Positions 1-7,751 of a stretch of DNA of 10,377 nucleotides are shown one piece after another. The DNA is taken from positions 1-10,377 of the forward strand of contig JAOXYB010064412.1 of NCBI GenBank assembly GCA_028565635.1, read 5' to 3'. Every line of letters begins with the position of its first letter. Within the stretch, counting starts at the first letter, position 1. The translations under genes and the position numbers were made by a program. The notes below the pieces were generated by a model. The model did no database searches. It was given only the letters and a program-made list of their open reading frames with translations, and was not told the origin of the DNA. The DNA is from Phoronis ovalis. Lineage: Eukaryota; Phoronida; Phoronidae.

Positions 1-570
1 TAATTATGAGACACCAATTAGGTATGTTGCTTTTTGATTACTTTATGATTTGCCAGTTTATTGTATTGTTTAATTCCTAATTTGTGTATTTTTACACTTA
101 GTGTACGAAACTATGAATGACTGTTATTTTTGTATAATTTGTAGTTTCAAGGAAATGATGGAATCAGTGAAAATAAATGTTCGTATTATCCAGTTGAACA
201 GTGTCTATTTTGATTGATGAAGTCGACGCACTATTGCACATTAGGGTGAAGTCGACATACCATATCAACCACTACAGGTCATCTGAGGTTATATTTTGTG
301 CAGATATTTCATAGTTTACTTCATAGCAGAAATATTGTCTATTCTGTTTATAATTTCTTAGTTTTAATGCTGGAGTAACAAAACTTGCTAATACCTAATG
401 ACAAAGTGGTAAACATCTTGATGGATCTTTTTCATCGCTCAGAAGAGTTTTACATTTTAAAAAAGTATGGTGAAAACCATTAAGTTCTCGTGCTTGTAAA
501 ATGTATGGTGTTATGCTATGTCGAAACCAAAAATTCTAAATTTACAAAGTAACAATGCTTTTAAGGTAGT
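1..570. other. AT-rich stretch with no recognised feature
   Basis: No long reading frame, RNA gene or clear repeat structure is visible. Two 'tgaagtcgac' motifs lie close together (about 219-228 and 247-256), too short to call a repeat. A short plus-strand reading frame at about 385-486 looks mildly protein-like but has no convincing splice acceptor. Confidence 0.5.
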
Positions 571-574
571 GACG

Positions 575-840
575 TCCATCTTGAATTTAGTAGCTACATT
601 GCAACAAACCTATGTTACCAATGACTGTTATTATTCAAAACTCTGTTATGTAGCATTGCAGAGCCTTTAATTATCTTCAGATTACACTAAAATTAACTTA
701 AATTTGTATTGTTATAAAAACAACCATCTAGAAATAACGTTAATATGAACTTTTTTTAGAAATGTCGCTGTTAAAACACTCATTTTTTGCATCCATCTTG
801 AATTTGTCATATTAGCATGTGCTACAATGACTATTTCTTA
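575..840. repeat. Diverged direct repeat pair with CCATCTTGAATTT core
   Basis: The words 'tccatcttgaattt' at 575-588 and 792-805 are identical. Each is followed within about 50 bases by a similar 'caatgact(g)tatt' segment, giving a spacing of about 217 bp. Related but weaker words recur downstream near 951 and 1251. I read this as old copies of one repeat family; the family name is unknown to me. Confidence 0.45.
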
Positions 841-884
841 AATCATATACTTTTACCTTACATAAGTTTTTTACTCTTTGGAAT

Positions 885-1036
885 TTTTCAGATACCAAGT
901 TGTGATACTTTAATAAATGCATTTACTATTGGTGGCGAACTTGGATTTGGCGGTCATTTTGGAAAATTTAAGTTGGGTTTATATCCAAAGTTGTTTGCAA
1001 TGTCAAACTCTACATTTGTGCGAAATTTGGACCTGA
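885..1036. repeat. Diverged direct repeat, copy A
   Basis: This copy aligns by eye with 1203-1346. Shared landmarks, in order, are a pyrimidine run ending in 'cagata', a 'ttggattt/cttgg' segment, 'tatatccaaa.ttgtt.gca', and 'acatttgtg.caaatttgg'. The offset between copies is 318 bp at the start and 310 bp at the end. A 78-codon reading frame (817-1053) overlaps this copy but is not conserved in copy B, so I treat it as chance. Confidence 0.6.
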
Positions 1037-1202
1037 TGCTAACAACCAATTAAGCTAGCCAGATGTTTTATATCAAAACACAATTTTTAGCACAAATCTT
1101 GGATTGAGCAGCCATTTTTTACAGTTTTATGAATTAAACACTGACTGAAACTGCTAAGAAACTAATCTTGTTACATTATACACTTTTTTCACCTTTTCAC
1201 TT

Positions 1203-1346
1203 TTTACAGATAGCAACTTACGACACTTCTGGTGAAAGCACTTTTGGCCACCATCTTGGACTTGGAAAAATTCAGCTGGGGTCTATATCCAAAATTGTTC
1301 GCATGGTGCAACTCTAACTGTACATTTGTGCCAAATTTGGTGCTTA
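1203..1346. repeat. Diverged direct repeat, copy B
   Basis: This is the second copy of the unit at 885-1036, with the same landmarks in the same order. It continues into 'ggtgcttatatcaaaaagtg' and 'gcacaattt', wording I associate with a widespread interspersed repeat of animal genomes. That association is from memory and unverified. No terminal inverted repeats or target duplications are visible. Confidence 0.6.
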
Positions 1347-1380
1347 TATCAAAAAGTGCACAATTTATGAACATAATGAC

Positions 1381-2337
1381 TCACCTATGGGTCCGCTTAT
1401 GAATAAATATAAAGCGTTTTCAGGAGTATATATTTTGTGAAATACCTGGAACAAAAATTATTATATTGTTGACCGTGAATTTAGAAGTTTGCGTTTTTAT
1501 AGAAATTGTTCTAAGCTTAAAAAAAGATCCTGACATGATTCAATCACCAGAAGTCTCCACTGCTGGATTATTTTTATAATTCTGGCTGCAAAATCTCATC
1601 CTCTGCAAAATAGCTATAGAGTTACGTGGGGCTGACAGCAGAAATTTAATACTGAAGATATCCTTTTACCATTTTAGACATTATTGCCAACTAGGTGCAA
1701 TCATGGGAGATTTGAAGCTCCGAAGTTGCCCCATTTCCCTATATAATAGCATGTAGGGTATTTTCAGTGGTTCTGAGGGCCAAATATTCAATTTCCATGT
1801 GTCTAGTATGTTCTTGAAGACTTACTTGTAAGAAAAACATACAATATCTTTAAATTTAACTACAGTATTAATTATGTTTTATAGTGGGGTTATAGACACG
1901 ATTTGATATTAAACCACATCTAACACTGAGTAATAACTAAGATAGTTGTACCACCATTGTGTTTTCCCCATGCCTGCCTATAACCTTATTCAAAATCCAT
2001 GCACAGCAGAAGTAAAACTGGGCTATGGGGGTTTTATTAATTGAAGGTGGATAGGCTTCAAAAAGTACCAAGACAATAGGATCAAATAGTGAATTGTTAT
2101 ATAGTGAATTGTTTTCCTAAACTTAAATGTAATTTTGGCTATCTTACAAAACGTAATTCTAAGATGTTTTTTATGAATAAGTTAATTGATACCCTTCTAA
2201 AACATTTTTGCATCACTTCAAGGGTAGAAAGAACATATCTGTACAAATCACTGTAAACATTCTGTTAATAAATTATTTTTATATACAATCAAATAGTTTA
2301 CCATCCCTTCTGTGTTTGCTTATTACTACACTCTCAG
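1381..2337. other. AT-rich stretch with no recognised gene
   Basis: I see no extended reading frame, exon with paired splice sites, or RNA gene here. The only local structure is a 13-bp direct microduplication at 2086-2113, listed separately. Confidence 0.5.
2086..2113. repeat. 15-bp-period microduplication
   Basis: The word 'atagtgaattgtt' occurs exactly at 2086-2098 and again at 2101-2113. This is a simple slippage-type duplication with no further copies. Confidence 0.7.
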
Positions 2338-2577
2338 TGTCGGATCCAGGTAATCTTAATTAAGCAGTGGCAAGAGGGAATAAAACCCAGAATAAAATTC
2401 AAATTTCTGTCATGAGTGTTCTACCTGGAGGACGGTAAGTTATTTTTGGTTTATGTACAGACGTTATTGGTATTATTGTGATCAGTAATGTTTCATATGA
2501 CATGCCTATTCCTGGACCTATTCTTTACAATCCCCACCTGCGAAATGGATGACTGCGATCTACTAAGCCACCATAAT

Positions 2578-2770
2578 GCAGGAGTCAATTGAAAGCCCAG
2601 CCCTGGGGGACCCGGGAAATAGTAGGGCATGTAACGATTTTGGTGTTAGCCCGTTTAAATAACGGAACCTTGTGGTGGCATACATCCCAGACATGCACCA
2701 TACTGTGGGAGAAAAAGTCCAGTACCGGTGGTAGATTAAAACTAGAAGGTATGACTGGGAATAGCTCTTA
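2578..2770 (+). repeat. Inverted repeat, left arm of a foldback structure
   Basis: The outer 42 bases (2581-2622) match the reverse complement of 3183-3224 at about 34 of 42 positions, including 18 consecutive bases beginning 'ggagtcaattgaaagccc'. Weaker similarity seems to continue inward, with shared 'ccgg..gat/attaaa' and 'actggga' words, so the arms may be about 190 bp long. No clean target-site duplication is visible outside the arms. It could be a decayed foldback or MITE-like DNA transposon, or two independently inserted, oppositely oriented copies of one repeat. Short reading frames of 60 and 70 codons on the two strands here are explained by the repeat. Confidence 0.65.
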
Positions 2771-2801
2771 AGCATGAGATCTTTAGCAAAATTCTATAAA
2801 C

Positions 2802-2945
2802 TTAATAAATGTCCTTTAAAATTATGTACTTGCATTTTTTTATCATTGGCTCTTTGATTTCAAATTGTTTCAAATCCATATCAAAGCACTGGCTTGAGAA
2901 CTCTCGAAGTTTCTCGTGATAGTTGCCACATGTGCCAAGATCTTC
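2802..2945 (-). CDS. Possible 3'-terminal exon (hypothetical, weak)
   Basis: A minus-strand frame stays open from 3011 down to a TAA at 2802-2804. A splice-acceptor-like tract, T-rich and ending 'aaagcccag', lies just upstream of base 2945. If used, the exon would be 144 nt, starting in phase 0 and ending in the stop. The predicted 47 residues include 'EDLGTCGNYHEKLREF' and 'FDMDLKQFEIKEP', a mixed charged and aromatic composition of ordinary protein style, and the segment is less AT-rich than its surroundings. I recognise no family. It cannot join directly in frame to the exon at 4036-4103, which ends two bases into a codon, so an intervening exon would be needed. It lies between the arms of an inverted repeat, so it may instead be part of a transposon. 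Chance is also possible. Confidence 0.22.
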   Translation of the reverse strand, partial: EDLGTCGNYHEKLREFSSQCFDMDLKQFEIKEPMIKKCKYIILKDIY

Positions 2946-3014
2946 CTGGGCTTTAAAAAATGCCGAAAAAATTTTAACAACTATTTCTAAAAGAACAGAT
3001 TGTGATTTCATGCA

Positions 3015-3227
3015 ATATAGGCATCTGCCAGATGGGAAAACAACGTCTGTAACTTCCCAGTAACATGCACTGTCATCACCTGCTGTATTTTTTAATATCT
3101 CCGGTCAACAATCCCAGCTCTGTTTTCCGATCATAAAACAATGCCAGGGACTGTCTGGTTGTAATATCCTGTTGCTGCCCAGCTATCCCTCAGGTCCCTA
3201 GGGGCAGGGCTTTCAATTGACTCCCAC
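3015..3227 (-). repeat. Inverted repeat, right arm of a foldback structure
   Basis: This is the reverse-oriented counterpart of 2578-2770; the strongest pairing is 3183-3224 with 2581-2622. Read on the minus strand, two overlapping frames stay open for about 35 codons each (roughly 3240-3133 and 3183-3079). Both look somewhat protein-like, and neither has clear splice sites or a recognised family. The higher GC content of both arms relative to their flanks supports an inserted element. Confidence 0.6.
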
Positions 3228-3264
3228 ATAACTTTCATGCATTTTAATTAGGATTGTCTATAGG

Positions 3265-3438
3265 TTAATATGCTTCTTGTCAGACTACATTTTGGATATA
3301 TACCTGCTCAAACATTAGCACATCCCAAATTGATGCATTTAAGGTATACCTAAATAAAGTATCTTTTAGTACATTTGGGTATACCTAATATATGCTCAAT
3401 ATACTTCTTGCTGGAGTACATTTCATATATATATGCTC
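3265..3438. repeat. Diverged 131-bp-spaced duplication with AGGTATACCT words
   Basis: The segment at 3268-3310 ('aatatgcttcttg...tgctca') resembles 3399-3440 ('aatatacttcttg...tgctca'), offset by 131 bp. Between them the word 'ggtatacctaa' occurs twice, at 3343-3353 and 3379-3389. Its core AGGTATACCT is a perfect 10-bp palindrome in the first copy. This is a small decayed duplication of unknown origin. Confidence 0.5.
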
Positions 3439-3496
3439 ATTTTCTGTATGGATATTTTTAGAAAAATGTACCAAATTTGTACCTGATCCCATTGTT

Positions 3497-3600
3497 ACTA
3501 AAAGCTGTTATTGTGAGATAAAGAAAGTGTTACATACAACGATGACGCACAACCTACAACTAACTATATGCTATCCACCACATAATGACGGACATATAAA
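3497..3600 (+). repeat. Isolated fragment related to the 5.1-6.7 kb array
   Basis: The segment beginning at about 3502, 'aagctgttattgtgag', followed by 'ataaagaaagtgttacat', resembles the array at about 5936 ('aaagctgttactgcg', then 'aaaaagcgttacac') and at about 6388 ('gcagttattgtgg', then 'aaataaagtcacac'). It therefore looks like a dispersed copy of the same repeat family, about 1.5 kb before the array. A short plus-strand reading frame across it (3392-3607) has no further support. Confidence 0.45.
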
Positions 3601-3604
3601 TTCG

Positions 3605-4030
3605 TAACTTCTAAACAAAGCAAAACTTAAAATCTGAAATACAATATTATTTAGCTCATTTGTCAAAGTTTGAGTTTGAAGATTGAGGGATTGTTGAATG
3701 ATATTTTTTGGAACTATACTTTATAAAAACATTTTTCTGTCAAAAATAGCATTTTATCGTGTCATATGATCATATTCAAACTGTATATTTCATCATGATT
3801 AATAAAGTTTCTAGTATTACGTTTTTTAAATGTATACTTTCATATGTCTACACCTTGACGAATCTCAAGACCTTAAAGTGATCTTTGAAACCAATATGCA
3901 AAACACAATATTCTTAGTATTTAGGAGAACATTACAGTATTCTTACTTGCTGTTTAGTACCATGTAGCCTGACATCCATATATATTAAAAAATTTCCAGA
4001 AAGGGAATAAGGACAAGTTTAAATGAATAC
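3605..4030. other. AT-rich stretch with no recognised feature
   Basis: No exon with paired splice signals, RNA gene or repeat structure is visible on either strand. A minus-strand donor-like 'gtaag' near 3940 has only a very short frame and a poor acceptor behind it. If the exon at 4036-4103 is real, this stretch would be downstream intron or 3' flank. Confidence 0.45.
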
Positions 4031-4035
4031 CATAC

Positions 4036-4103
4036 CTTTGAATAATGTCTTTCCTGTTGTCAATCTCTTCCTTCAGTTTCAAGCTCAGACTTTCATTCTG
4101 CAG
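4036..4103 (-). CDS. Candidate internal exon of a coiled-coil protein (partial gene)
   Basis: Read on the minus strand, a T-rich tract ending 'ttttattctgtag' (3' splice site) is followed by 68 nt and then 'caaag|gtatgg' (5' splice site). Only one of the three frames is open. It gives 22 complete codons, starting 'LQNESLSLKLKEE' and ending 'RKDIIQ', plus two bases carried into the next exon. Nine of the 22 residues are charged and seven are Leu or Ile, typical of an amphipathic helix in a coiled-coil protein such as a cytoskeletal or ciliary component. I cannot name the family. A second AG six bases downstream gives an alternative 62-nt exon in the same frame. No partner exon with matching phase was found, so neighbouring exons would lie in unrecognised stretches or outside the window. 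Of everything here, this is the best evidence for a functional host gene. Confidence 0.55.
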
Positions 4104-4109
4104 CTACAG

Positions 4110-5080
4110 AATAAAATATAGGCTAATTTAGTAAATAAATTAGCATTTAATGTAACCATGCAAATGTTACCTTACTTGTAAGTTGGTAATGACACCCTTT
4201 CAGACCAGTAAGTTTATAGAATTAGAACCAAATTTTCTAATAGTAACATTTCTGCAATGGGTATTTTATGTCAAGTAACTTCTTGTGGGAGGTAAATGAA
4301 AAAAGATCCCATTTCTAGTAACATAACAAGTCTTCCATTATGACCTCTTTTTGACTCTCAAAAGAATCTCCCATCAGGATCAGCAAAGTAACAAAATTTT
4401 CTGGTAGTCCTATTAAAGTTATATTATTAAATAATATATGTTTGTTTAAAATACTTAATTGTAACATTCTATTAGATCAGTGATTGAAGATATCAACCCT
4501 GTTAGGTTCCATGTATCATAGAGACCAATTTACTATAATTAGAAACTATTCAAAAACTAGCATAATTTAAACCAATGCAATATGTTACTATGCAAAGAAA
4601 CAAAAAGGGTAGATTGTTTAGCTACAATCAAATAGCTAAAAGGTTTAAATTTACTGAAATGGTCCATAGGTTTTTTGAACGTACAAATTAAGTCAATCTC
4701 GAAAAATAAACTCCTCTATCTAGTGAAATATTCCCCTCCATCAATAATGATCGCATCTGCAGTAAAAACCATCCTCCACAGCTGCTATAACTGATAAATT
4801 ATACAATAATTTTTTCATCCCATTTCGCATCCTTCAAATTTTAGTACTTGAAGCAGCCTAAACTAAGTAATTGTAAATTCAGACTGTCTGTGTTTTCATG
4901 TTCTCACTTTACTTTCAGCTTAATGTGATTCAATTGTAATAAGGTTGTAAATTATTATTATTATACAAAATATCTAATTATCTGATACACAGTTATCAAG
5001 CATTCATGCATGCACATTACAGGTTTGAGAGATACAAAATAATGTATTCAAATTTGACTTTGAAGATCTAGCTAAAGTGG
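4110..5080. other. AT-rich stretch, likely intron or intergenic
   Basis: Nothing convincing is visible. A good plus-strand acceptor-like tract ends at about 4918 ('tctcactttactttcag'), but the following frame closes after six codons. Simple AT-rich words such as the 'attattattatta' run near 4950 are the only low-complexity feature. Confidence 0.45.
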
Positions 5081-5229
5081 ACATAAATTGTAAGAAATCT
5101 ATCAAAACTAAAATCAAACATGACCTGTATTTTGGGCTCCAGATTTACCAACTGAATGAAAGCGATTTTTTTAAGCATGGAAGTTTTAAAGATATGAGTA
5201 AAAACAACTTCATGATTGCAAAACGTCAT

Positions 5230-5520
5230 ATGTTTATAGATCAACTGCTGACGTATGTTTCAAGGTCATTCTAAGATATCACCCACCTATAGCACTCGCC
5301 CATCTATGACATTCAGAAATCCGTCTATCAATCATACAGGCAATACTTTATCTTTTCATCTATAATGTAACATGATGTACTATCTATGGAATAAACATAG
5401 ACAACAGTCAGCCAAGTGATTGAAGCCAAATCAAATTAGATGCGTGTTTTGACCTGTATTCATACTATAACCACGCACATATAAAGTTGATCTGACAAAA
5501 GCTGAAGCACAAAAAATGTC
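5230..5520 (+). repeat. Array unit 1 (short form)
   Basis: This unit holds 'tcaaggtcatt' at 5260-5270, the 'aaatccgtct' landmark at about 5317, the 'acaacagtcagcca' landmark at about 5401 and 'ttgacctgtatt' at about 5449. It has one copy of the 'aacaaacatgg...' module and is the most diverged recognisable unit. Confidence 0.6.
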
Positions 5521-5988
5521 GAGATTCGGATCAGCATCTGATCCATTTCTCAAGGTCATTTTAGAATGTCACCTAGCCTATTATACCAAACAATCTATAA
5601 CCTTCTGGAATCCACCTTTAAATCATTTAGGCAATGCTTCATCTTTTTGGTATGCAACGTAAAGTGACATGCCCTCTCAGGAACAAACAAGCTGCCAGTC
5701 AGCCATTTCGAAAATAATCCGAGTCAAAATTAAGTCTGACATGTAGTTTGACCTACACTTGCACTGTATCAAATATGAAGCTGATCAAATAAAAACTGAA
5801 GTTGTTATCGTGACATATAATTTCAAGAACAAACATGGCCATCAGTCAACTATATTGGAAGTAATCCAGGTCAAAATTATACCTGACCTGCATTTTGACT
5901 TGTACTTACCCTGTATCAAATATGAAGCTGTAACACAAAGCTGTTACTGCGAACCAAAAAAGCGTTACACCCAAACCCTAACAATTTT
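5521..5988 (+). repeat. Array unit 2 (long form, internal module doubled)
   Basis: The unit starts with 'gagattcggatc'. Its internal module, beginning 'aacaaac', occurs at about 5682 and again at 5828, a spacing of 146 bp. Each copy runs through 'tgac.tg.a.tttgac' and 'tatcaaatatgaagct'. Confidence 0.7.
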
Positions 5989-6436
5989 GAAGATTTGGAT
6001 CGGCATTTGGCCCACTTCTCAAGGGTATTTGCAATATCACGTAGTCTATTACACCAACCAACCTATTGCCTGATTGAATCCACCTCCAAATTGTCTAGTT
6101 AATTCTTCATATTTCTGGTATGTACTGCAACATGATATGCCCTCTCAGTAACAAACATGGCTGTCAGTCAGCCATACTGAAATTAATCTGACTTGCACTT
6201 TGACCTATACTTACATTACATTGAATATGATCAGATAAAAACTGAAGCTGTTATTGTGACATACAATTTCGAGAACAAACATGGCCATCAGTCGGCCATA
6301 TTGGAAGCATTCCGGTCAAAATTTTACATGACCTGTGTTTTGACCTGTACTTACTGTCTATTGAGTATAAAGCTGATCACAGTTATAAGAAGCAGTTATT
6401 GTGGAACAAATAAAGTCACACGTGAAAAAAAAGGTT
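5989..6436 (+). repeat. Array unit 3 (long form, internal module doubled)
   Basis: The unit starts with 'gaagatttggatc'. The module occurs at 6150 and 6274, a spacing of 124 bp. The join between module copies ('acatacaatttcgagaacaa') closely matches the equivalent join in unit 2 ('acatataatttcaagaacaa'). That match suggests the long unit was duplicated after its internal doubling. Confidence 0.7.
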
Positions 6437-6735
6437 GAAGATTCAGATCGGCATTTGACTACTTTTCAAGGTCATTTTAAAAGTCACTTATTACACCTAC
6501 CAACATATGGCCTTTGTGAATCCACCTTTGAATCGTCTAATCAACACTGTCTTTATAGTATGCGTAACAATGTAACATGCTTTCTGAGGAACAATCATTG
6601 CCGCCAGTCGGCCATCTTAGAAGTGATCTACGTCGAAAATTTACCGGACTTGTACTTTGACCTGTAGTTTCCCTGTATCGAATATGAAGCTCATTGAATG
6701 AAAACTCAAGCAGTAATAGACTATTTGGCGGAGCC
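6437..6735 (+). repeat. Array unit 4 (truncated at its 3' side)
   Basis: The unit starts with 'gaagattcagatc' and has 'tcaaggtcatt' at 6466-6476, 'gaatccacctttgaatc' at about 6518 and a single module at about 6590. It ends soon after 'tatcgaatatgaagctcatt'; beyond about 6735 the sequence no longer resembles the array. Confidence 0.65.
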
Positions 6736-6770
6736 ACCAGTTTCAGACCCAAACGATCTCAACATATGTC

Positions 6771-6833
6771 GCATTCTGTGAATGAACAATGATGTAGTTC
6801 TGCGTGCGCTAATGCGATTCATTCACAAAATGC
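6771..6833. repeat. Hairpin: 16-bp inverted repeat with 31-nt loop
   Basis: The left arm at 6771-6786 ('gcattctgtgaatgaa') pairs with the right arm at 6818-6833 ('ttcattcacaaaatgc') with one mismatch. The loop spans 6787-6817. It lies between the array and the microsatellite. No tRNA-like or terminator-like features accompany it. It could be the core of a small foldback element. Confidence 0.65.
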
Positions 6834-7046
6834 ATCCTTCACATGCTGAGCCTAAACCAAAAAGAAATCTGATGATCCTTGATCTAAGAAATACCTTCCT
6901 TTTTGTGAGCATATCAATACAAACAACTATAATTAATTAATATCTTTTTTTTTGTTAAATTTTCTCCGGTTAAGCTTTTCTAAAGTCAGATTACAAAAAA
7001 AAGTTGTTGTGTGTATAACGGTATTGAAACGGTCTGACAAAGAAAG

Positions 7047-7103
7047 TGTATGTATGCATATAGGTATGTATATGTGTGTATGTTTGTATGTATGTACGTA
7101 TGG
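7047..7103 (+). repeat. Degenerate GTAT microsatellite
   Basis: This is an interrupted run of gtat/gtgt words (for example 'gtatgtatg' and 'tatatgtgtgtatg'). It ends immediately before the first sequence I can relate to the retrotransposon, so it marks the 5' edge of that fragment. An overlapping 100-codon frame (6952-7254) is a chance join of this tract to the Gag remnant. Confidence 0.75.
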
Positions 7104-7110
7104 TGAACCA

Positions 7111-7407
7111 CTAATCACACATGACAAAGGGATGGTACAAACCAAGTTGTACACCAGATTTTATTCACAAGATATTAAGAGTGGTCTCCGACATAAAATC
7201 AATACTGGAAAATCCATTGAAGAATTGTTGACAGCTGCCAGAATATTGGAATAAGAAGTTTCTACCAATAACAAAACTGCAAAAGCACAACAGGTAACTG
7301 TCCCTACTTCTGATTTAAATACCAAATTGGACCAACTCTTGACCAAAGCAAACGAGTTAAGTATTAGACTTCAAAAGGTTCAAGGTAAGATTGATTATTG
7401 GCACTAA
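7111..7407 (+). pseudogene. Gag capsid C-terminal remnant
   Basis: In Ty3/gypsy elements Gag forms the capsid shell around the RNA. The frame reads through a short segment containing 'GLRHKINTGKSIEELL' and 'TAARILE' (about 7180-7251), which resembles the end of the capsid domain, where a 'GL..l...l..gks.eELl..A+..E' pattern is common. A TAA at 7252-7254 interrupts it. The same frame then continues with a Lys/Gln/Leu-rich, probably helical tail to a TAA at 7405-7407. No CCHC zinc knuckle follows, so that part is deleted or diverged beyond recognition. The assignment rests on this pattern and on the position upstream of pol; it is less certain than the pol domains. Confidence 0.55.
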
Positions 7408-7431
7408 TGTAATAGTCTAGTCCAATTTTAA

Positions 7432-7751
7432 AACAAAGCAAGATTTATAGGTACTAAGACCATCAAGGTGAAACCAAATGAAAGGATAATCATACATGAA
7501 TTGTTGAGAATGAGTCACCACAATTCAAAAATGTTTATGCTTCTGGAACCTTGTGACAAGTCGAATCTCCCAGGAGGTATTGTTATGACTCCTAGTTTGA
7601 TTGAGATCAATCTTCTGAAAAACAATTCCAGAATTCCTGTTCTTATAACAAATTTCAGCCACAAATGTGTAACCATTCCATCCAAGAGTATTCTTTGTGA
7701 TGTTCAAGAGGTAAGACACATTTCTCATTTAGATCCTTATTTAGATGCTTA
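7432..7751 (+). pseudogene. Pol fragment between protease and reverse transcriptase
   Basis: The frame is open from 7432 and carries 'VKPNERIIIHELL', 'SLIEINLLKNNSRIPVLI' and 'TIPSKSILCDVQEV'. This style of beta-rich segment, with 'v.v.N.....i.ip....l..v..v', is typical of the spacer between protease and RT in Ty3/gypsy Pol. No protease DS/TG active-site motif is visible upstream, so protease appears to have been lost. At about 7733-7746 the sequence jumps close to the RT 'LPKIEDTL' region, so roughly a hundred codons or more of expected spacer and N-terminal RT (fingers) are missing. Two extra bases near 7751 then shift the frame. Start and end are decay boundaries, not gene boundaries. Confidence 0.65.

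Larger units (their letters stand above)
5085..6735 (+). repeat. Diverged tandem repeat array with higher-order structure
   Basis: Four recognisable units share landmarks in the same order: 'gattcggatc.gcat', 'tcaaggtcatt', 'gaatccacctttaaat', 'catgccctctcagga', 'aacaaacatggcc.tcagtc', 'tgacctg.attttgac', 'tatcaaatatgaagctgat' and 'aagctgttattgtg'. The 'tcaaggtcatt' landmark falls at about 5260, 5550, 6019 (altered) and 6466, so spacings are about 290, 469 and 447 bp. A partial earlier unit is suggested from about 5085. The two long units contain an internal duplication and the others do not. Reading frames of 65-104 codons across the array are interrupted inconsistently between copies, so I do not call them genes. 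The units are well diverged, so the array is old. Confidence 0.8.

Noticed and set aside
385-486. Short plus-strand frame with protein-like composition near the window start
   Set aside because: Only about 33 codons, no credible splice acceptor, no recognised family, and the base composition matches the surroundings.
817-1053. 78-codon plus-strand reading frame with a hydrophobic start
   Set aside because: It overlaps diverged repeat copy A and is not preserved in copy B; no splice or start context supports it.
2404-2440. Perfect donor-like 'ggacggtaagt' with a short open frame before it
   Set aside because: The upstream acceptor is weak and the frame very short. Nearby 'agtgtcggatccagg' (2336-2350) resembles a common repeat end, so a transposon remnant is as likely.
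4888-4940. Strong acceptor-like pyrimidine tract ending at 4918 on the plus strand
   Set aside because: The only open frame after it stops after six codons and the other frames stop at once; no partner donor was found.
5759-6667. Three overlapping plus-strand reading frames of 81-104 codons
   Set aside because: They lie inside the tandem array. Their similarity to one another reflects the repeat, and stops and frames differ between units.
6952-7254. 100-codon plus-strand reading frame starting upstream of the Gag remnant
   Set aside because: Its first half is AT-rich flank and GTAT microsatellite; only the last 40 or so codons are retrotransposon Gag.
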